From Mastigias papua (lineage: Eukaryota; Cnidaria; Scyphozoa; Rhizostomeae; Mastigiidae), in assembly GCA_964019165.1 (NCBI GenBank), contig OZ025271.1, forward strand, positions 17,249,782-17,313,781: a stretch of DNA of 64,000 nt, read 5' to 3'. Positions 59,132-64,000 of this stretch are shown here, piece by piece (positions within the stretch are counted from its first letter, which is position 1; each line of letters opens with the position of its first letter). The notes below the pieces were generated by a model that was given only the letters and a program-made list of their open reading frames with translations, did not search any database and was not told where the DNA came from. Both the position numbers and the translations under genes were made by a program.

Positions 59132-62100
59132 CTGCTTACGGAATCAAGCAATTTTTTTCATTTTTTCATTTCATTTAACATATTTTAGGAGGGTTGCCCT
59201 TCAGCTTAGCTGATTTTCAAGGGGCCCTCCATTTAAATACTTACAATTTACTTACAAAAACAGGGTATCAATTGGCTACAAGTTAGACCCCATTCTCCAT
59301 CAGAAATATTTGAAACAATTGGCTACAACTTAGACCCCATTCTTCACCAGAGAGATTTGAAACAAGGTATCAATTGGCTACAAGTTAGACCCCATTCTCC
59401 ACCAGGAAGATTTGAAACAAGGTATCAATTGGCTACAAGTTAGACCCCATTCTACACCAGAAAGATTTGAAACAAGGTATCTATCAATTGGCTATAAGTT
59501 AGACCCCATTCACCACCAGAAAGATTTGAAGGCATAAGAAAGAACGGGGACTAAAACACACGTGGCTGGCAGTCTACAAGTCAGTAAGACTGTCATTCAG
59601 CTAATCAGTCAGGCCATACAAAGCACTGTTATTATTACAGTCCTGTTCCTAGTCAAAAGAAAAGAAACATCTTACAAGACAATAAAATCAGTAAAAAATG
59701 CAGTTCATGTCTATTAAAATGTTCTTCTAATGCTTTCCTGAAAACCGATCTATATTTTACGGCCCGAATATCGAGGTGGGGGGGGGGGTAGTACACTGAA
59801 TGTCTTAACAGCAAGAAAATAAACCTTTGCGCTGAAAATAAAATCTGACAATAAACAATTTTACAGACAAATTACATTTTGAAGGGAATCATCCATAAAG
59901 TACGTACGCACAAAACCGTCACATTTCTGACCAATTCCCCCCCCACCTTGTACGTGCGGGTACGCTTTTGACTTAGCCCACTCACTCACCCCTTTACTTG
60001 CGTACGAAGATTTATTCGAAAATTCTTGAAAAACGTTGGCCATGTTTAGCATAAGCTTTTCACAAAGTGAGCAAAACATGCACTAAGTTCTCAATTGTTT
60101 GATGCAACTGCACATATGCGTTGACTATTACCAACCCACCCACCCTGTGCGCATGAGTACGCCTTTGGCTGTACCCGCCCATCGACGCCTCAAATCTTAC
60201 GTACTTTCCGGAGGCCCCAAGAAAGATCTAAGACTTGATAAGTGAAGTAACACTACCACACCTGAAGATGCCCTCTTGAAAACTTTCTCGGCCATAAATG
60301 AAATAAACCTCCTTGCATAGAATGAAGGGTTGTGCACTGATACAGAGTCCTATAGGAAAAATCAACGCTCTGTCATTGTTTACTATTTCAGACTTATCAA
60401 AAGAATACTGTTCTAATATTGAAGTATACAGGGGCCATGCATATGCTATATGCCTGGTATAAAATCTGTCAAAACTCGCCAATAGCCAATCAAGATTTGT
60501 CCGCTATGCTCTGTATAGCATAAACAAAATGGTCTCTATCGCTATCCTCGATCTTTTATTCCTGATAATTCAAAACAAATCCACTATAAAAAAAGCAGAA
60601 AATATCACCCCATCCACAATAGGGGGGTAACAATACAAATGCATACCCCATCATGGATCAATGACTTCCAACCATGTTCTAATTTTTTGCCAAGTCTGAA
60701 TATAAATAAGAAATTATCAGCAGACCAGGAAATTGAGACGAAATAAAAACGAATGAACGCAACACGTATGCATTGGCTGGCTCCTAAGATTCTGTGGCTC
60801 TGACATGAGCATGATCAAAATACAGATCAGTAAGCATCTTTTACCTTTTATTGAAACTTCATATCATAACAATAACACTACATTTACATACAATCATACT
60901 GTTACTCTCTACTGTTAGGTAGTGTATAACTCGCTTGGCTGCTTATACAAAGGTAATATGTAATACTGTCACTTATAATAGTCTAATTCACTCAAATATT
61001 ACAATATATCGAGAATAAAAGAAATAACAGAAATGAAATTAGAAGCAGCAAACACAATTTAGAAGGTAAAATTCATGTACTAAGAACAATAATAATGATA
61101 GTAACAATAGCTTAATGATAATAATTATTACTAATAATAATAGCTTATAGTTATACAGATACAAGCGTTTAGAATAGGAATTCTGCTATCAATCAAGGAC
61201 TGGTTTGCATAAACAAGATAAAGAAATAAAACACTCATAAAAGCTAAAAATCTGAGCTCAAACTGTTTCATTTAATAGATTGTAGAAAACCAGGGAGATT
61301 CTTTATATCACAGGATATCGAAAAACCGAATAGTATGACTTAAGATTCATTACAATCTCCCACTGAATACAACCTCAGATTTAGTATAGTCTCTGATCGA
61401 ATGTAATCTCAAACTGAATATTTCCTCCGATACAAAACAGCCTCCAGCTAAATATAACCTCAGATTGCAAATAGTCTGATAGAAAATAACCTCAAAATGA
61501 ACATAATCTCAGATTGAACATAATCTGAGACTTAACATAATCTCCAATTGAACACAATCTTAGATTGGACATAATCTCAGACTTAACGTAATCTCAAACT
61601 GAACACAATCTTAGATTGGACAAAATCTCAGACTGAACATAATCTCAGACTTAACATACTCTCCGATTTAACATAATCTTAGATTGAACAAAACTGTTAT
61701 TTTTCTCACCTATAACTTTGGAGTATATCAATAATACCAATGAAAAGTATAAGTCTATCGCCCTTTGGAGAAGTTGCTGGTATACCACCAAGCCTGCAAA
61801 AAGAAAGGCACAAATATCAAGCTGCTGAAGTAAGATCAAAACAAGTTTGACACACATAACACAAAGGCTACGATTAATACCAAGTACTATTAGTAGGGGA
61901 ACACCCAAAAGAGCGAGAAATTATCCTCAGTTATCGGCTTTTGTAAGTGCAGAATATCCATGCACTGTTGTCAATTGTGAATTACATTTTGTAAACTAAC
62001 CTCCTGTTGCATTTCTGATACCACACAGGTTTTTAGCTTTCGTTTCAAATTAGTACCAATGTACTATTGTGAACAATATTAACATGACGTAAACAATGAC

Positions 62101-63360
62101 GATGAGGACAATGATGACGGTAAACCTTCCTTTCTCTCTGGTGTTGTCAGCAAGTACTAAGAGCTCGCAGGTTTATTTCAGATGTTGTGTTTCTCTCTGC
62201 ATTCTTCCTTTATCAAGTGTTACTAAGGCTATAGATATATTGTAAGCACCATCAATAGTTTGAACCTGGTGACCCTGTGCCTTTTTTGGCTATAGACAGT
62301 ACATTGTATAAGAAGTATTGGGTTGGTTTTAGTCCCGATGATTTCTTTCCATTCTCTTTTTTGCAATACAAATGACATATCACAAAACAAAAACTACTTT
62401 ACAATTCTACAAAGATGACACAATGGGAAGCAAAAGATTATGACTATCCGCATGGCCTTGCGTAAAACAGACAGACTAACATTACTTAAGTTTAACATAA
62501 ATACTACACTACAAAAAAGAAACGACAAACATTTCACAGTAATCCGTCAAATACTAGATATCAGGTAATGGCTGTTATTCAAATTCCGAGTGCATGTTAG
62601 AATGTATGGAGTATATGGTGTATGTCATGTATGAAGAAGGTATATGCATACCTTTGGTAAGTTTTAATGATGTATAAGAAGGAGCTCACTGCTATGTGCA
62701 GAGTGAGCGATGATCCAGATAATGGCCTAGGGCGAGTTTTGAACTATTGACAATACCACTGCAATGTACTAGAAAGTGGTAAATGCGCTGATACTCACGG
62801 TCTACCCTCCTTATCAATCTGAATAGCCTCTAGTGCAGCCCCAAATTCTTCCCTTCTGGCAATTCGTTCTGAGGTAAAATGATGTTAATGAGAAAATGGG
62901 TGATACAGTTGACAAAAAGAACAGAAGATCCAATGAATTTTGAAGAAATTGAGAACAAAACAAAGAAACAAAGAGCAGAGTCAAGAGAGATGTTAGTAGG
63001 ACAAAGGTGAAGAAATAAAAGATCATCAAGAAAGGCAACGTAAGTGAACTCAAGGGTAGTTGGCAATAAGGAAAGGAAGAATGCTGGACAAATTTACCAC
63101 AGAAGGGTGATACGAATATCAAAGACAATGCTAAACGTGTAGTAAGAAAAGACAATGATCTAGCAAAAGGTTTGGTTGACAGAGAAAGCTCAAGAATGCT
63201 ACAAACAAGTAAAACTCTATTGCAGAAACGTAATAAAAACTCTTGTAGGAGACTACCTCAGCTTGAAAAAGAGGTGATTTGCTTCCACAGTTCAACAAGA
63301 CAACACGAAAATACCTGGGTTTTCTTCCTCTGCTCCGTTTCTAGTGGTCCGCGTATTCTC
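55199..63360 (-). CDS. PIP5K1: Type I phosphatidylinositol 4-phosphate 5-kinase, 3' part (nine exons)
   Basis: Membrane-associated lipid kinase making PI(4,5)P2 from PI4P. Exons: 63360-63315, 62868-62799, 61793-61710, 60695-60647, 60349-60262, 59131-59060, 58329-58258, 57141-56854, 55824-55199; all GT-AG and in phase, 464 codons plus TAA. The kinase C-lobe is clear: [17 protein letters not shown] and [10 protein letters not shown], then [16 protein letters not shown], then [15 protein letters not shown]. The Glu of KKLEH is the residue reported to set type I versus type II substrate choice, and it is present. The first two exons (rich in Glu/Arg) are assigned by phase and splice sites more than by similarity. 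N-terminal exons lie beyond the right edge. Many tail exons are bounded by phase-1 introns. Confidence 0.92.
56140..56410 (+). pseudogene. 3' end of a non-LTR reverse-transcriptase element
   Basis: Plus-strand reading gives [52 protein letters not shown] and, after a frame change, a Gly-rich CNCKLCK end. The RYGN...RGS-LWN-LPN-IKS order is the usual C-terminus of jockey/CR1-like elements. Antisense in the intron between the last two PIP5K exons. Confidence 0.65.
57220..57870 (+). repeat. Retroelement 3'-end fragments with a ~210-bp tandem duplication
   Basis: 57225-57290 translates as [15 protein letters not shown], another RT C-terminus. Blocks TGTTGCACATTTTACTCTTC and CAGGTT-TTACTTAGGTTTA occur at 57370-57460 and again at 57655-57745, as do AGCCTTG-CAACTCTAATAGC (57282 and 57489). 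The right end (57765-57815) is GGAGGGCCCCTTGTAAAGCAGC, which recurs inverted at 59190-59245, so it looks like the 3' UTR of one retroelement family. Confidence 0.65.
58381..58580 (+). mobile_element. SINE with 5S rRNA-like segment
   Basis: CTGAAGTTAAGC ... TAGGTCAGCTACTGGATGAG ... CGACTTTCCAGATA resembles the internal-promoter half of animal 5S rRNA (GAAGCTAAGC ... GGTTAGTACTTGGATGGG ... GACC). It is followed by TCGTCCTTCGGAAGGGACGT and TAAACTAGGGGTTCC, a block I associate with invertebrate SINEs. The 5S match is by eye and diverged. In the PIP5K intron between exons 58258 and 59060. Confidence 0.5.
59150..59250 (-). repeat. Retroelement 3'-UTR fragment
   Basis: On the minus strand, GTATTTAAATGGAGGGCCCC ... 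CAGCTAAGCTGAAGGGCAAC ... ends in ATGAAATGAAAAAATG. It matches the 3' part of the plus-strand fragment near 57760-57830. It begins about 20 bp upstream of the acceptor of the AT-hook-like PIP5K exon, and could affect its branch point or polypyrimidine tract. Confidence 0.65.
59255..59535. repeat. ~55-bp minisatellite (5 units)
   Basis: Five tandem units sharing ATCAATTGGCTACAAGTTAG, ACCCCATTCTCCACCAG and AGATTTGAAACAAGGT, with small length changes. In a PIP5K intron. Confidence 0.93.
59536..60261. other. PIP5K intron sequence
   Basis: Part of the intron between exons 60262 and 59131. Near 59900-60190 related blocks (ACGTACGCACAAAA, CCCCACCTTGTACGTGCGGG, TACGCTTTTGACT and CACCCTGTGCGCATGAGTAC, GCCTTTGGCT) recur, indicating a small repeat-derived element. 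No gene. Confidence 0.4.
61340..61695. repeat. ~16-bp degenerate tandem repeat
   Basis: About twenty imperfect units around ATAATCTCAGATTGAAC, ending only about 15 bp before the donor of PIP5K exon 61710. The array lies downstream of that exon in transcript sense. Confidence 0.85.
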
Positions 63361-64000
63361 CTACGATCAATAACAATAGGTTTTCATTTTCACAAAAGTC
63401 CAAAAATGTGAGAGGTATCCTACATGATCCCATCCAGGATAGTTATTCTAAATCACATAATTATAGCAAAAGTCTACACAGGTCAGCTCATAGCCTAAGT
63501 AAATAAAAGCGAGTTAACAAAGTTCAATATCAGTGACCAAAAGTGCAAGTGACACTATTTCTAAGAAAGCTTTCATAAAGATAGTGTCACATGCACTTTA
63601 AACTTGAAAGGATCCCTCCTCAAAAAAAGGCCGAATAGCCATTTTGAAAAGGGCACATTGCACACCTAGGTACCACGGGCTGCGGGCCACATATGAGCCG
63701 TTGGTTGTCTATGACTGGCCCGTGAAAGGCTAACTGGAAATTAGAGCGTTAGGATATCTTATATCTTCATCTCATGCATGGACTACAGCTGCTTTACTGT
63801 GAAGTCACTTTTAGTCACGTACATAAAAGTGCAAGTACCATTATGTAGAACTGAATTCAACTTCCTGGCAGGGCCTTCAAAAAATTTTTTCTTCATGTGG
63901 CCACATACGAAAGACGATTGCCCAACCCTGGCATACTGTAGATCTCTTCTTGTAGGCCACTAATCAGGTGCACTCATAAAATTTTTAAGGCGGTCAACCG
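63361..64000. other. Right edge, presumed PIP5K intron
   Basis: No kinase exon upstream of 63360 is recognisable before the window ends. Blocks with GGGCTGCGGGCCACATATGA and TGTGGCCACATACGAAAGAC suggest an old hAT-like element near 63655-63945, without demonstrable termini. Confidence 0.35.
63540..63602. repeat. Short near-palindromic hairpin
   Basis: AAGTGCAAGTGACACTATTT is mirrored after a ~20-bp spacer by ATAGTGTCACATGCACTTT. A hairpin stem of about 20 bp in presumed PIP5K intron sequence; possibly a minimal MITE. Confidence 0.7.

Noticed and set aside
60228..60482. 84-codon minus-strand ORF as a gene
   Set aside because: It overlaps the PIP5K exon 60349-60262 in a different frame; the PIP5K frame ([15 protein letters not shown]) is the one with homology and correct splice phases.

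Overview
The window is animal nuclear DNA: AT-rich, full of introns and mobile-element debris, with microsatellites of every phase and no bacterial-style operons. The two identifiable host genes are metazoan-type and share many short coding exons with canonical GT-AG borders. The retroelement mix (BEL/Pao, jockey/CR1-like, an RLE-type element, many MITEs) suggests a marine invertebrate, perhaps a cnidarian. The phylum is a guess from general familiarity; the sequence does not prove it.

Host genes. (1) A complete iron regulatory protein 1 / cytosolic aconitase gene lies on the minus strand. I could rebuild 21 coding exons from 50225 down to 17558, all with compatible phases, giving 2685 nt (894 aa plus stop). 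Its functional residues sit at the human IRP1 positions plus five: cluster cysteines 442/508/511 and RNA- or substrate-contacting arginines 541/546/704/785. (2) The 3' part of a type I phosphatidylinositol 4-phosphate 5-kinase gene lies upstream on the same strand (nine exons, 63360 to 55199). Its N-terminal half is beyond the right edge. The C-terminal tail is long and low in complexity. (3) A weak candidate of unknown function has two phase-compatible minus-strand exons (11505-11411 and 9132-9096).

Layout. 1-11 kb: nested, decayed retroelements. A BEL/Pao pol remnant is interrupted by a MITE and a jockey-like fragment; then come a gag-only LTR element with a minisatellite in its right repeat, another reverse-transcriptase remnant, and very long (GAT)n and (TG)n tracts. 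11-17.5 kb: no supported gene except the first exon of the candidate; inverted repeats. 17.5-50.2 kb: IRP1, whose introns hold many MITEs, minisatellites and, in the 8-kb intron 3, an apparently intact restriction-like-endonuclease retrotransposon (one 1139-aa ORF) bracketed by TAA repeats. 50.2-55.2 kb: IRP1 promoter region, a hAT-type MITE about 210 bp from the IRP1 start codon, and dispersed repeats. 55.2-64 kb: PIP5K, with SINE and retroelement fragments and tandem repeats in its introns.

The two recognised genes act in separate cellular processes (iron/citrate metabolism and phosphoinositide signalling), and nothing suggests they are functionally coupled. I did not find a clearly new multigene system. 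The strongest unusual items are the intact RLE element in a TAA tract, a dispersed repeat whose tRNA-like part lies at its 3' side, MITEs with exact target duplications (one with an empty-site control inside the window), and an in-frame minisatellite abutting an IRP1 splice acceptor.
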